Source: Dysgonomonas sp. UBA5412 (lineage in GTDB: Bacteria; Bacteroidota; Bacteroidia; Bacteroidales; Dysgonomonadaceae). Taken from it: a stretch of 64,000 bases of DNA. Every line of letters begins with the position of its first letter. Positions within the stretch are counted from its first letter, which is position 1. Location of the stretch: positions 73,192-137,191 of the forward strand of contig DHNQ01000029.1 in assembly GCA_002409595.1 (NCBI GenBank), read 5' to 3'. Below, in pieces: positions 1 to 8,313 of this stretch. The position numbers and the translations under genes are program-made. Under the pieces are notes generated by a model. That model ran no database searches, was not told where the DNA came from, and was given only the letters and a program-made list of their open reading frames with translations.

Positions 1-823
1 CGCCAAAGGCTAAAGCCTCAAGCAAAGACATTGGCAGACCTTCGTAATTAGACGGTAGGGCAAAGACGTCTGCATATTTGAGATAGGAACAAGCATCGTG
101 CGACTCACCTAAACAATAGACATTCTGAGGCAGCCCGCTTATTTCTTCTTTATTGCCGATCCAAACAAAAGCATACTGAGGCATTTGTCGGGCTATATCG
201 AGAAACAAATCGAACTTCTTTTGTTTCGAAATCCGAGAGATACACATGACTACTCGCGAATAATTTTGCTTTAAATCATCGAGTTGGTTGGCTATAGAAT
301 CATTCTTTTCTTTACCGGACACCCAATGATCAATAACGCCATTATATATGCGTTCTACATTTTTGTAAATTCCGACTTCTTTCATAGATTCAACATCGTA
401 CTGGCTTACGCCTACGATTTTGTATGCTCTGTTTTTAAGCATCTTTTCGACAACAAGAAATCGGTGAAATGCTTTTCGGATCGAATCAAATCCATGTACT
501 GTATATACTATTTTTGAAGAATTGAATGCTATGCGTCCTAATGCTCCCATCTTCGATGAATGGAGATGAACCACGTCCGGACGATATTTCAATCTATAAT
601 AAAAGAGCTTAAAAAACAGCATCAAATCACGCCACGAAACCTCTTTACGATGATTATTCAGTTTTATTTTTGTAAAGTTACCATCCAGTGCATTCCAAGC
701 CTCACCATCACCTCCGTACAAGACGAAGAGCTGATGCTCTGAACCTAAAGTTTTGATCAGATTGGCAACGATAGTCTGCGCTCCGCCATATTCAGAAACT
801 GTGATAACTTGAAAAATCCTCAT
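1..823 (-). CDS. Glycosyltransferase family 4 (partial, C-terminus off window)
   Basis: Reading the minus strand from the ATG at 821-823 gives an open frame that runs off the left edge (about 274 codons). It starts MRIFQVITVSEYGGAQT, a typical GT-B glycosyltransferase opening with the glycine-rich acceptor loop. Later it shows VYTVHGFD, the YNGV motif that begins the second Rossmann domain, and near the edge the EGLPMSLLEALA motif, the conserved nucleotide-sugar binding E-x7-E of GT4 enzymes. It probably adds a sugar to a capsule, O-antigen or exopolysaccharide repeat unit at the inner face of the inner membrane. Donor and acceptor cannot be read from sequence. The end of the gene, and any polysaccharide cluster it belongs to, lie outside the window. 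Confidence 0.85.
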   Translation of the reverse strand, partial: MRIFQVITVSEYGGAQTIVANLIKTLGSEHQLFVLYGGDGEAWNALDGNFTKIKLNNHRKEVSWRDLMLFFKLFYYRLKYRPDVVHLHSSKMGALGRIAFNSSKIVYTVHGFDSIRKAFHRFLVVEKMLKNRAYKIVGVSQYDVESMKEVGIYKNVERIYNGVIDHWVSGKEKNDSIANQLDDLKQNYSRVVMCISRISKQKKFDLFLDIARQMPQYAFVWIGNKEEISGLPQNVYCLGESHDACSYLKYADVFALPSNYEGLPMSLLEALAFG

Positions 824-859
824 TTGTAGTTGTAAAAACTCATCTCTTATTTTGGACTG

Positions 860-867
860 TAAAGGTA
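860..867 (-). promoter_or_regulatory. Putative -7 promoter box for the glycosyltransferase
   Basis: On the minus strand the sequence reads TACCTTTA, one base from the Bacteroidota -7 consensus TAnnTTTG, about 37 bases ahead of the ATG at 823. No convincing -33 TTTG was located. Confidence 0.35.
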
Positions 868-940
868 ATAGTTTTTAGCTATATATCTAAAAAATAACCT
901 TTTTTATAGAGATACTCCAAATGACAAGAAGACTTAATAC

Positions 941-1543
941 TCAGGCAACCATCCTTTTCCAATTAGCATATCCCAAAATGGAGACAATAAAGAAGATAAT
1001 GAATAAGCAACCAGATAGTATATCTTGCTGAACGAAAAGAAGAATACCCGATATGAGATTGGCGGGAATAACAAGCAGCCATTGCTCTGCCCATTTGCGA
1101 GAGATCATCCATAGAGCTACAATATTAAGAGATGTGGTAAGGGAATCTCCAATAGTAACATATACTATATTGTCACTAAAGTGGGTTAATATAAAAAAGA
1201 TTAGCACAGATATTACTGCTACTCCTATAATAATAGGAATCCAGAGTTTTTGATTCACTCTTGTTATTATCTCTTCTCCCGACTCTTTATTCCTATTGCG
1301 GAATATCCAAACAATCCAACCATAAACAGATGCAATAAAGAAGTAGATATAAATGCCCATACTAGCGTACAGTTGGGTATGGTAAAATATATAGATGTAA
1401 AAAAGAGCCATTATGATACTGGCTGCCCACATCCAAACATTTGCCTTATACTCTAAGTACAAAAAAATCAGACCTATAATTGCCCCAATCAAACTGATCC
1501 AATTATCTGACAAAAACGATAATATTATACTATATATATCCAT
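941..1543 (-). CDS. pnuC: PnuC/PnuT-family vitamin permease, probably thiamine
   Basis: A 200-residue, very hydrophobic protein with about seven predicted membrane segments. The aromatic stretch around NVWMWAASIIMALFYIYIF and the later SLNIVALWMISRKWAEQW are typical of PnuC-type facilitators, which move unphosphorylated nicotinamide riboside, riboflavin or thiamine across the inner membrane. It lies 84 bases downstream of a TonB receptor gene headed by a TPP riboswitch, so the most likely substrate is thiamine (PnuT). The assignment of substrate rests on that context, not on residues. The ATG follows an AT-rich leader that is mostly occupied by a long hairpin (1556-1610). Confidence 0.85.
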   Translation of the reverse strand: MDIYSIILSFLSDNWISLIGAIIGLIFLYLEYKANVWMWAASIIMALFYIYIFYHTQLYASMGIYIYFFIASVYGWIVWIFRNRNKESGEEIITRVNQKLWIPIIIGVAVISVLIFFILTHFSDNIVYVTIGDSLTTSLNIVALWMISRKWAEQWLLVIPANLISGILLFVQQDILSGCLFIIFFIVSILGYANWKRMVA

Positions 1544-1555
1544 AAAAATATAAAT

Positions 1556-1610
1556 TTTGCAGAACTCCCCTTAATGGTATGGCTAGAAAAAAAGGGGAGT
1601 ACTCTGCAAA
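1556..1610 (-). promoter_or_regulatory. Long intercistronic hairpin in the permease leader
   Basis: A 17-base inverted repeat lies between the TonB receptor stop and the permease ATG. The arms are TTTGCAGA+ACTCCCCTT (1556-1572) and AAGGGGAGT+TCTGCAAA (1592-1600 and 1603-1610), with a two-base bulge and a 19-base loop. On the transcribed (minus) strand a run of T follows the CTCCCC arm inside the loop, and the second arm ends 12 bases before the start codon. It could protect the mRNA end, attenuate transcription, or mask the ribosome site of the permease. Confidence 0.6.
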
Positions 1611-1627
1611 TATCTTATATACATATA

Positions 1628-3853
1628 TCAAAAGCGATATCTGATCTTACCCATCAGGTTGGCTCCTGCCTGAGGATACAACCCCTTATAAACAATTTGT
1701 GTACCATCGTTAAACTTGTAGGTATCGACCCAAGCGTTGGCACTGTACTTTATACTGGCTAAATTGTTTATAAAGAATTGAAAATCTAAATTACCTATTT
1801 TTCCCGTATTTAATGTATATGAAGCGACCATATCCGAAACAAAATAGTCCTGCAAGCGATTCTCTGGATTGGAAGTATTATCATAATACATCTTACCTAC
1901 ATACTTATTGATAAAAGACAGTGTAAAATCTTCTTTTTCGAAAGGTTTGAATGTTAAAGAGAAAGATCCAACGGTAGAAGGAGAAAAAGATATATCTGTC
2001 GATTTATAAAACTCGGAAGTTTGCCCCATTGGAGTCCAATTAGTTTGATTATCATACAATTGATAATAGACCGTATGATTCTTTATTTTGTTACGGCTCA
2101 GAGTCAGATTTCCATCCAGACGCAACCATTCAGTCGGATTATAGGATAGAGCTAATTCGATTCCGGTGCGATAACTATCGGGTACATTCTCTTGCAATTT
2201 ATAGCCTACATCATTCAATTTGCCGGTAGCCACAAGTTGGTCTTTATAGTCCATATAATAGAAATTGGCACTAAACGAAATGATTGGATTTGCATATCTG
2301 TATCCAAATTCATAATCATACAATCGCTCGGATGTTATATTCCTTTCTGCACCTTTTTTCAAAGATTCTTTCAGGTCGGCACGCAACGGTTCTCTATTCG
2401 AGATACCGAAAGAGCCATATATTTCATTGTATTTAGCAAAACGAAAAGAGGCTCCGCCTTTCGGATTTATAAAATTATAATAATTCTTATTGGTCAGGTC
2501 AACCAAATCATCATCCAAGCCATGCATCCGATAATCAATATATCGTTCCTGTACTTCGGCAAACAACGACAAATTATCTATCGGGCGATATTCAGCTTTG
2601 AAGAAAGCATTCATGTCTTGCTTTACAGCAGTATTTCTATTCCATTGGTAACCATTCCGGATATCTTGATTGTGTTTTACCCAAAGCAAACGTCCATAAT
2701 GAGAACCATCATAATAGCTATACATAGCTCCGGCTGTAAGACCTAGCTTTCCTTTTTTGAGATCAAAATTAAATCCTCCTACATAAAAGTCGTTTTGCAT
2801 CAATTTTCGAAGAGTCAGGTCAGAACTGGAATAAGTAACTCCATTCACTGTCTGGTTTTTCAATCCATATTCGGAAAAATCTTCATTGGTCTTATAATTT
2901 TCATAGTAACCATAACCATTATTATAGCTGAGATTTACATTCAGAGTCAAATCATTCGTAAGGTAACGGGTGTAAATAAGCTGACCAATATTAGAATAAT
3001 AATTGTCCGTCTCATTGTCATAATACTGCTCCCTATTATTATCATCAGTATATTTTCCTGCCCCATTATAACGCCTGTCAATTTTCAACATTGCAGGATC
3101 AATTCCCAACCATGTAATACCAGTATGCTGGATTCCATTTATATAAATCAATCGTATCAATTGTTTGTCGGAATAGTGAGACAAGGCTGCATAAATATTC
3201 TTATGATCTACTTTACCATTGCGGATATATCCATCACTTTTTACATAAGAATAGCGGGCATCTAAGGACAACCCATTTTTCAGGATACCCGTTCCTGCTG
3301 CACCGGTAAGTAAGAGAGTATTATACTGTCCGTATGCCGAAGACAAATCAGCATAAGGTTTATAACCTTTACCTCCCGCAGTCTGCATCGAAATACTTGC
3401 ACCGAAAGAAGCCGTTCCGTTAGTAGACGTCCCAACCCCTCGCTGTACCTGAAGGCTTTGCAGTGAGTTCGAAATATCAGGTAAGTTAACCCAATATACT
3501 TCCTGACTTTCAGGATTATTCAAAGGCATGCCATTAAGTGTAACATTGATGCGGCTTGCATCAGTACCTCTGATACGAAGCGCTGTATTGCCAACCGGAG
3601 TTCCACCCTCGGTATATGATACCACAGACGGTAAACTTTTCAAGATAAAAGGAATATTATTGGCTGCACTTTCCTTTTTTATTTCCACTTCGTTTAGGTC
3701 GGAATAGGCTATCGGTGCATTCCCCGTAGCACGTGTGGCAGATACGACGACCTCTTCTAACTTAACGACTTTAAGACTATCAGCACCTTGCTGCGAATAC
3801 AATGTTCCCAGCCCACTAAATAAAGCTGTGAATGCTAAAAATACCTTTTTCAT
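1628..3853 (-). CDS. TonB-dependent outer-membrane receptor, probably for thiamine
   Basis: A 741-residue outer-membrane receptor. A signal peptide (about 20 residues, ending LYSQ) is followed by a TonB box-like EEVVVSATR at about 33-41, a plug domain with LRIRGTDASRINVTLNG, and a long beta-barrel ending in aromatic RYRF, the usual barrel terminus. There is no N-terminal carboxypeptidase-like domain, so it is not SusC-like. The TPP riboswitch in its leader and the PnuC-like gene after it point to energised uptake of thiamine or a thiamine precursor across the outer membrane. The substrate is inferred from this regulation. Length is normal for small-ligand TonB receptors. Confidence 0.88.
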   Translation of the reverse strand: MKKVFLAFTALFSGLGTLYSQQGADSLKVVKLEEVVVSATRATGNAPIAYSDLNEVEIKKESAANNIPFILKSLPSVVSYTEGGTPVGNTALRIRGTDASRINVTLNGMPLNNPESQEVYWVNLPDISNSLQSLQVQRGVGTSTNGTASFGASISMQTAGGKGYKPYADLSSAYGQYNTLLLTGAAGTGILKNGLSLDARYSYVKSDGYIRNGKVDHKNIYAALSHYSDKQLIRLIYINGIQHTGITWLGIDPAMLKIDRRYNGAGKYTDDNNREQYYDNETDNYYSNIGQLIYTRYLTNDLTLNVNLSYNNGYGYYENYKTNEDFSEYGLKNQTVNGVTYSSSDLTLRKLMQNDFYVGGFNFDLKKGKLGLTAGAMYSYYDGSHYGRLLWVKHNQDIRNGYQWNRNTAVKQDMNAFFKAEYRPIDNLSLFAEVQERYIDYRMHGLDDDLVDLTNKNYYNFINPKGGASFRFAKYNEIYGSFGISNREPLRADLKESLKKGAERNITSERLYDYEFGYRYANPIISFSANFYYMDYKDQLVATGKLNDVGYKLQENVPDSYRTGIELALSYNPTEWLRLDGNLTLSRNKIKNHTVYYQLYDNQTNWTPMGQTSEFYKSTDISFSPSTVGSFSLTFKPFEKEDFTLSFINKYVGKMYYDNTSNPENRLQDYFVSDMVASYTLNTGKIGNLDFQFFINNLASIKYSANAWVDTYKFNDGTQIVYKGLYPQAGANLMGKIRYRF

Positions 3854-3992
3854 TTAAATACATTAATTTTCAAAAGTACAGAGCAATAGCTTTTGCTTTG
3901 TTATACTTTGATGTTAAACAAAAAAGGGGTTTTAATAAGATGATTTCCCTATATTAAAGAAGATGCGTGCGCGCAGAATGCATTTTTCTTTT

Positions 3993-4065
3993 TCCCTCCG
4001 CCGGCATTATCCGGATCAGGTTTAATGGGTGTGATCTCAGCCCGTTATATTAAGGCACCCCTAAG
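3993..4065 (-). promoter_or_regulatory. TPP riboswitch (THI element)
   Basis: The minus strand carries the canonical parts in order: GGGGTGCC, then GGGCTGAGATCACACCC, then ACCTGATCCGGATAATGCCGGCG and closing AGGGA. These are the conserved THI-box sequences that bind thiamine pyrophosphate. The element sits about 140 bases upstream of the TonB receptor ATG, in the sense orientation, and presumably represses the receptor and the downstream permease when TPP is plentiful. Confidence 0.97.
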
Positions 4066-4074
4066 ATTTAGTGA

Positions 4075-4082
4075 CAAAGATA
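4075..4082 (-). promoter_or_regulatory. -7 promoter box of the thiamine uptake operon
   Basis: The minus strand reads TATCTTTG, a perfect TAnnTTTG box, directly upstream of the riboswitch, so that transcription would begin a few bases before the aptamer's first helix. Confidence 0.6.
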
Positions 4083-4199
4083 ATCAAACCTTTTTAATAA
4101 ATAAGTGTTTATACTTTATAAAAAGATTCTATAAGTAGATTTTCTAATGTTACAAAAAGCCTTTTGATGTGTCTTATATAATATAAAAATAAATTAGTG

Positions 4200-4207
4200 T
4201 ACCTTTG
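4200..4207 (+). promoter_or_regulatory. -7 promoter box for the 4228 lipoprotein gene
   Basis: TACCTTTG matches TAnnTTTG exactly and lies 20 bases ahead of the ATG at 4228, giving a very short leader. Confidence 0.5.
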
Positions 4208-4227
4208 AAACCAAAATACATAGATAT

Positions 4228-4749
4228 ATGAAACGTTATAAATTATTTATCGCCCTTTTTTCAATCATTACATTAGTGTCATTCACATCGTGTGAGAATG
4301 ATGACTATTGGAAAAAAGGAACCTTAGATTTAAATTTTAATCTTAATACAAACAATAAGGGTTATGCCAGAGTAGTAACTAACGTCTATATAGACGAAAT
4401 CCCTGAATTTAATCCAAACAGGGAAGACCTCATAGGAATGTCTACAAAAGATTCGTGGATCGAAATATCTAATTTCAAATATGGGGACTACATTGATAGA
4501 ATTGACATTGAGGTAGCAGGCGTAGGGATATACAGTATCGGGTCAATAAGCATTCGCGACAATGTAGGCTATATCACTATTGATGAAAACAATTCAAGAG
4601 GATATTTCAACTTTATGAATGATGTATTTTACAGACTTTATATGGATGGAAGTATCACTATGTCTATAACAATGTATTCTAATGTATATGATGGAGGTCC
4701 GATATTATTTGATGTAAGAAATATCTTCGATTTACAAATGAGGGATTAA
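4228..4749 (+). CDS. Hypothetical lipoprotein
   Basis: A 173-residue protein with a lipoprotein signal: basic MKRYK start, hydrophobic core, and a lipobox-like SFTSC, so the mature protein begins at the Cys near residue 22. The rest is polar and beta-strand-like (repeated Y/I/D-rich stretches such as GVGIYSIGSISIRDNVGYITID), with no motif I recognise. It has its own promoter-like box and ends one base before the ATG of the nuclease-helicase gene, so the two are probably cotranscribed. Whether the pairing has functional meaning is unknown. Confidence 0.75.
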   Translation: MKRYKLFIALFSIITLVSFTSCENDDYWKKGTLDLNFNLNTNNKGYARVVTNVYIDEIPEFNPNREDLIGMSTKDSWIEISNFKYGDYIDRIDIEVAGVGIYSIGSISIRDNVGYITIDENNSRGYFNFMNDVFYRLYMDGSITMSITMYSNVYDGGPILFDVRNIFDLQMRD

Positions 4750-4750
4750 T

Positions 4751-7700
4751 ATGTCTGACTTCATCAAGTCAAATTATATTTTAGAAATACAGCAAACAGA
4801 CCAAGCAAACTTACCCTTAGAGGATAAGTACATACATTTAAAACAGTTGCTTGAAAGAAGCTGCAAAGAAATCACTACAAGTGAGTCTTTGCAGTTTCCT
4901 TCTTTATTTTCGCGTCTGGTATTCATTTCACAGAAGTACGAATTACCGAAAGCCTTAGAGTGGCAATTGCAGAACATACGTACAACCTCAACTAGAATAC
5001 AAACCCATCCTGAACTATCAATCTCGTCCCTTCAATACAACAAAGCTAAAGAAGCAATAGAAAGCTTTTTATCATACATAGAAGGCGGTCAAGTGAATTT
5101 CAGTTTTGTAGAAGACACGTTCCTATATGAGGAAGAACCTAAGAATATACAATCAGACCGCATACGAGTGCAGGTGCTTAGTATAGACAAGGAACGGGAA
5201 TTGATAACCGGGCAATCCGAAACAAATAGCCAACATCTACTAATACGATATAATACTCCTATCAATAATACCTTCAACGATACTATCAATCGGTTATGGA
5301 TTGGTGCGCAGTTGAACATCATAGAAGCCAAGATAGATGACAACGGGAATTACATTCCCAAATATTTTGTCCTTGAGCCGGATTATCTGATTGACGCTTC
5401 ATCCATAGCTGAATGCTTTCAGCAATATGGAAACTCGCATCTACACTACTTCTTACGCAAGATAGAGCCAAATGCAAATTCACATTATATTCTATTAGGA
5501 AATCTGGCAAACTTCTTTCTCGATGAACTCATATATGCCACAGATGTAGAAAGCCTTACTTTTAAAGAAGCATTTCTTAAATCGTTCCGTTTACTTCCAT
5601 TCGAATATGCTGCGTGCAAGGAGATAAAGAACAATGTGGACTTTAAAGACTTTATGACCAGAGCCGAAACTCAGTTTAATAACATCAAACGAGTTGTGGT
5701 AAACGATATGCCGCATAACGGTTTCGATCCGTCAGCATGCACCTTAGAGCCATCTTTCTTTTGTGAAAAATACGGTTTTCAAGGTAGGCTCGATCTGCTT
5801 CAATTATCCGATGACGAAAAGGGAGTAGATCGCATAATAGAATTAAAATCGGGAAAGCCGCCCTACCCCAGAGAAGATGCAACTAAGATTGCCCCTAATC
5901 ACGAGACGCAGACCGTAGTTTACAGACTAATGACGCAGAGTGTATTTGGCAAAGATGCCCGAAATATATATTCCTCCATACTGTATTCGTCGGTAGAAAA
6001 CAGTGGAGAGAACCTGCGATTTTCGGCTATGTATCAGCAATTAGAGAAGGATATATTAAATATCCGAAATCTGATTGTAGCCACAGAACACGATCTGTAT
6101 TGCGGAAATATAGAATCCATAGAAGCGATATTCAAAGAGCTTTTCGATATAGATAATTATGGTCGCGTACCACAATTCTTTGTCAATAAGCTTTCCGAAT
6201 TGGAGAAAGTCTTAGCATCTTCTTCTCAACTCGAAAGAGCCTACTTCTTCCGTTACATGGCATTCGTAGCAAGAGAACTATACTTGCAGAAAGCGGGCGA
6301 CGAGGGATATAATTCAGCCATGAGTATATCAGCCTTGTGGAACACCACTGTGGCAGAACGTAAAGAATCTCTTGACGTTATATCTGATCTTGAAATAGAG
6401 AATATAGACGATAGCGGACGGGATATGCTTATAAGCTTTCACAGAACAGACTCTTCGGATTGTGTCAATTTTAGAGAGGGAGAGATATGTATTCTTTATC
6501 CCCGTCAGAACAATGAACAGACTGTTCTCACCAATCAAATATTAAAAGGAACTATTATCCACTTGTCGTCTACAAGCCTTCTCCTACGCTTCAGATACAA
6601 ACAGAGAAATCAAAGTTTCTTCTCACGTTACAAATATTGGGCAGTAGAGCATGACAAGCTCGATCATAGCTACAATGCTATGTACAAAGGATTGTATGCT
6701 TTTCTAGCAGCTCCTACCTACAAAAAAGAACTATTGCTGGGTTTACGTCCTCCGCAATCTTCCTACGAGAGTGAGGCCAATGAAGCATGCAGCAAGGAAC
6801 AGAAACAAGACATCGTAATAAACAAGGCTTTAGCCGCTCAGGATTACTTCCTCATCGTCGGCCCTCCCGGTACGGGCAAAACATCCAGATTTGCTCGGCG
6901 GCTGATAGAACATCTGTTCGATAACACCGATTCGAATATGCTGGTCATAGCCTATACCAATCGTGCGGTAGATGAACTTTGTTCTGCTATATGTGAGGCT
7001 CTAAAGCAAGACGAACAGGTATGCAATGCCTATATCCGAATAGGATCGGAACTATCCTGCGGAGAATCTTATCGCCATCGGCTATTGCAACATATATCGC
7101 ATCAGGCTAATAGCAGAAAGGAACTGCTGCAACAGATAGACAATACTCGTATATTTGTGGGCACACTTGCCTCCATTACCGGAAAGCCGGAGCTATTTGA
7201 CATTAAGAAGTTTCAAACGGCAATAATAGACGAGGCATCGCAGATATTAGAACCTCAAATAATAGGACTTCTACCCCGTTTCGAAAAGTTTATTATGATA
7301 GGCGATCACAAGCAACTATCTACAATAACTTTGCAAGACAACCACCATTCGGAGGTAAAAGATGAATTGCTAAACAACATAGAGCTTCAAGATTGCAGAG
7401 AGTCACTATTTGAACGCTTATTCCGTATCTGCCAGAAAAGTGGATGGGACACAGCCTACGACATGCTCACCTATCATGGACGTATGCACCGCGACATAGC
7501 CGCATTAGTCAACAAACCATTCTACAACAATATGCTATTGCCTGCTACCCAAAGGCAGCAGCAGCCCTTACCTCAACGGACATTCGATCACAATGATAAG
7601 CATCAGGCACTCATTGCCAACAAACGAATAGCCTTTGTATCGTGTCGGCAAACAGACATATCCGGCACTTCGGACAAGACCAATATCCACGAAGCCAATA

Positions 7701-8107
7701 CAATTGCAGCAATGGCAAAGGCACTGATAGAGGTATATGCAAAAAACGGAATAACGTTTGATCCGCAAAAGACTCTCGGCATTATTACACCCTATCGTAA
7801 CCAAATTGCTCTGATAAAACAGAAACTGGAGGAAACAAAAATACCTGAACTTTCTGCCATAATGATAGATACAGTAGAGCGATTTCAAGGAAGTCAGCGA
7901 GATGTAATATTTGTTTCGTTTTGTTTCAATAAACATTATCAACTCAGATTCTTTAGCAATATGGATCGGGAAGGAATCGTAGACCGTAAATTGAACGTAG
8001 CATTGACGCGCGCCCGCGAACAACTGTTTCTCGTTGGTAATGATCTTCTGTTGAATCAAAATCCTATATATCGGAAAATACTAAGTTCGGTTGAAATAAT
8101 ATTTTAA
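4751..8107 (+). CDS. Dna2-like nuclease-helicase (PD-(D/E)XK nuclease plus superfamily 1 helicase)
   Basis: An 1118-residue fusion. Residues 1-300 resemble nothing I know. A RecB/Cas4-type nuclease core follows: GRLDLL near 344, IELKSGK near 362 and QTVVYR near 386, which give the metal-binding Asp, the E-x-K and the Q-x3-Y motif. The C-terminal half is an SF1B (Upf1/Dna2-like) helicase: Walker A GPPGTGKT near 703, DEAS near 825, GDHKQL, HGRMHRD, TPYRNQ, ERFQGSQRD near 1041 and NVALTRARE near 1082. It is therefore expected to unwind and cut DNA with free or flapped ends. A role in repair or in nucleic-acid defence is possible; the neighbours (a lipoprotein before it, efflux genes after it) do not decide. 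All catalytic motifs look intact. Confidence 0.88.
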   Translation: MSDFIKSNYILEIQQTDQANLPLEDKYIHLKQLLERSCKEITTSESLQFPSLFSRLVFISQKYELPKALEWQLQNIRTTSTRIQTHPELSISSLQYNKAKEAIESFLSYIEGGQVNFSFVEDTFLYEEEPKNIQSDRIRVQVLSIDKERELITGQSETNSQHLLIRYNTPINNTFNDTINRLWIGAQLNIIEAKIDDNGNYIPKYFVLEPDYLIDASSIAECFQQYGNSHLHYFLRKIEPNANSHYILLGNLANFFLDELIYATDVESLTFKEAFLKSFRLLPFEYAACKEIKNNVDFKDFMTRAETQFNNIKRVVVNDMPHNGFDPSACTLEPSFFCEKYGFQGRLDLLQLSDDEKGVDRIIELKSGKPPYPREDATKIAPNHETQTVVYRLMTQSVFGKDARNIYSSILYSSVENSGENLRFSAMYQQLEKDILNIRNLIVATEHDLYCGNIESIEAIFKELFDIDNYGRVPQFFVNKLSELEKVLASSSQLERAYFFRYMAFVARELYLQKAGDEGYNSAMSISALWNTTVAERKESLDVISDLEIENIDDSGRDMLISFHRTDSSDCVNFREGEICILYPRQNNEQTVLTNQILKGTIIHLSSTSLLLRFRYKQRNQSFFSRYKYWAVEHDKLDHSYNAMYKGLYAFLAAPTYKKELLLGLRPPQSSYESEANEACSKEQKQDIVINKALAAQDYFLIVGPPGTGKTSRFARRLIEHLFDNTDSNMLVIAYTNRAVDELCSAICEALKQDEQVCNAYIRIGSELSCGESYRHRLLQHISHQANSRKELLQQIDNTRIFVGTLASITGKPELFDIKKFQTAIIDEASQILEPQIIGLLPRFEKFIMIGDHKQLSTITLQDNHHSEVKDELLNNIELQDCRESLFERLFRICQKSGWDTAYDMLTYHGRMHRDIAALVNKPFYNNMLLPATQRQQQPLPQRTFDHNDKHQALIANKRIAFVSCRQTDISGTSDKTNIHEANTIAAMAKALIEVYAKNGITFDPQKTLGIITPYRNQIALIKQKLEETKIPELSAIMIDTVERFQGSQRDVIFVSFCFNKHYQLRFFSNMDREGIVDRKLNVALTRAREQLFLVGNDLLLNQNPIYRKILSSVEIIF

Positions 8108-8206
8108 CTAAAAACTGACAAACTTGTACACTTTTCCGCTTGTTTTTCAAAATATACATTCCCCATTCCTCATAATTTTTATGACTGTTTTCTTTGTATA
8201 GATAAA
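8101..8206 (+). repeat. Dispersed intergenic repeat, copy 1
   Basis: The 35 bases at 8101-8135 match 36720-36754 at 33 positions, including an unbroken 20-base block starting TGACAAACTTGTAC. A second block at 8187-8206 (GTTTTCTT, then TATAGATAAA) matches 36808-36827 at 18 of 20. The middles are of similar length (51 and 53 bases) but unrelated. The copy begins over the stop codon of the helicase gene. Confidence 0.75.
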
Positions 8207-8242
8207 GAATTAAAAGAATATTCAATATAGAAATAAGATTAT

Positions 8243-8282
8243 AAAAAAATAATTAGTTGAACATTCAACTAATTATTTTTTT
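8243..8282. promoter_or_regulatory. Large palindromic operator, probable MarR binding site
   Basis: Two perfect 18-base arms (8243-8260 and 8265-8282) are separated by ACAT; the core is AATTAGTTGA-ACAT-TCAACTAATT. It ends 4 bases before the -7 box (8287) of the efflux operon and so covers the -33 region. A long AT-rich palindrome at this place is what a MarR dimer that represses its own operon would bind. Confidence 0.75.
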
Positions 8283-8286
8283 GTTG

Positions 8287-8294
8287 TATCTTTG
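8287..8294 (+). promoter_or_regulatory. -7 promoter box of the marR-efflux operon
   Basis: TATCTTTG is a perfect TAnnTTTG box, 19 bases before the chosen marR ATG at 8314 and just after the palindrome. Confidence 0.65.
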
Positions 8295-8313
8295 CAGGCA
8301 AATTAGAAAAGAC

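Larger units (their letters stand above)
3854..4227. other. Divergent intergenic region: thiamine operon leader and lipoprotein promoter
   Basis: This 374-base gap between divergent genes holds the TPP riboswitch (3993-4065), the leftward -7 box (4075-4082) and the rightward -7 box (4200-4207). Between the riboswitch and the receptor ATG the minus strand contains AAAACCCCTTTTTT, whose CCCC could in principle pair with the GGGG of riboswitch helix P1 and form part of the expression platform; that pairing is a guess. No small gene was seen. Confidence 0.5.

Noticed and set aside
872..893. TTTTTAG/CTAAAAA hairpin after the permease gene as a terminator
   Set aside because: Stem contains one G-C pair only; too weak to call.
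2192..2746. Long open frame on the plus strand inside the TonB receptor gene
   Set aside because: It is antisense to a clearly coding receptor, has no ribosome site, and its translation shows no domain.
7568..8059. Open frame of 163 codons opposite the end of the nuclease-helicase gene
   Set aside because: It covers helicase motifs V and VI in antisense and has no features of its own.
8257..8313. Longer marR start at a TTG codon
   Set aside because: It lies in the operator and upstream of the -7 box, so it would not be on the transcript.
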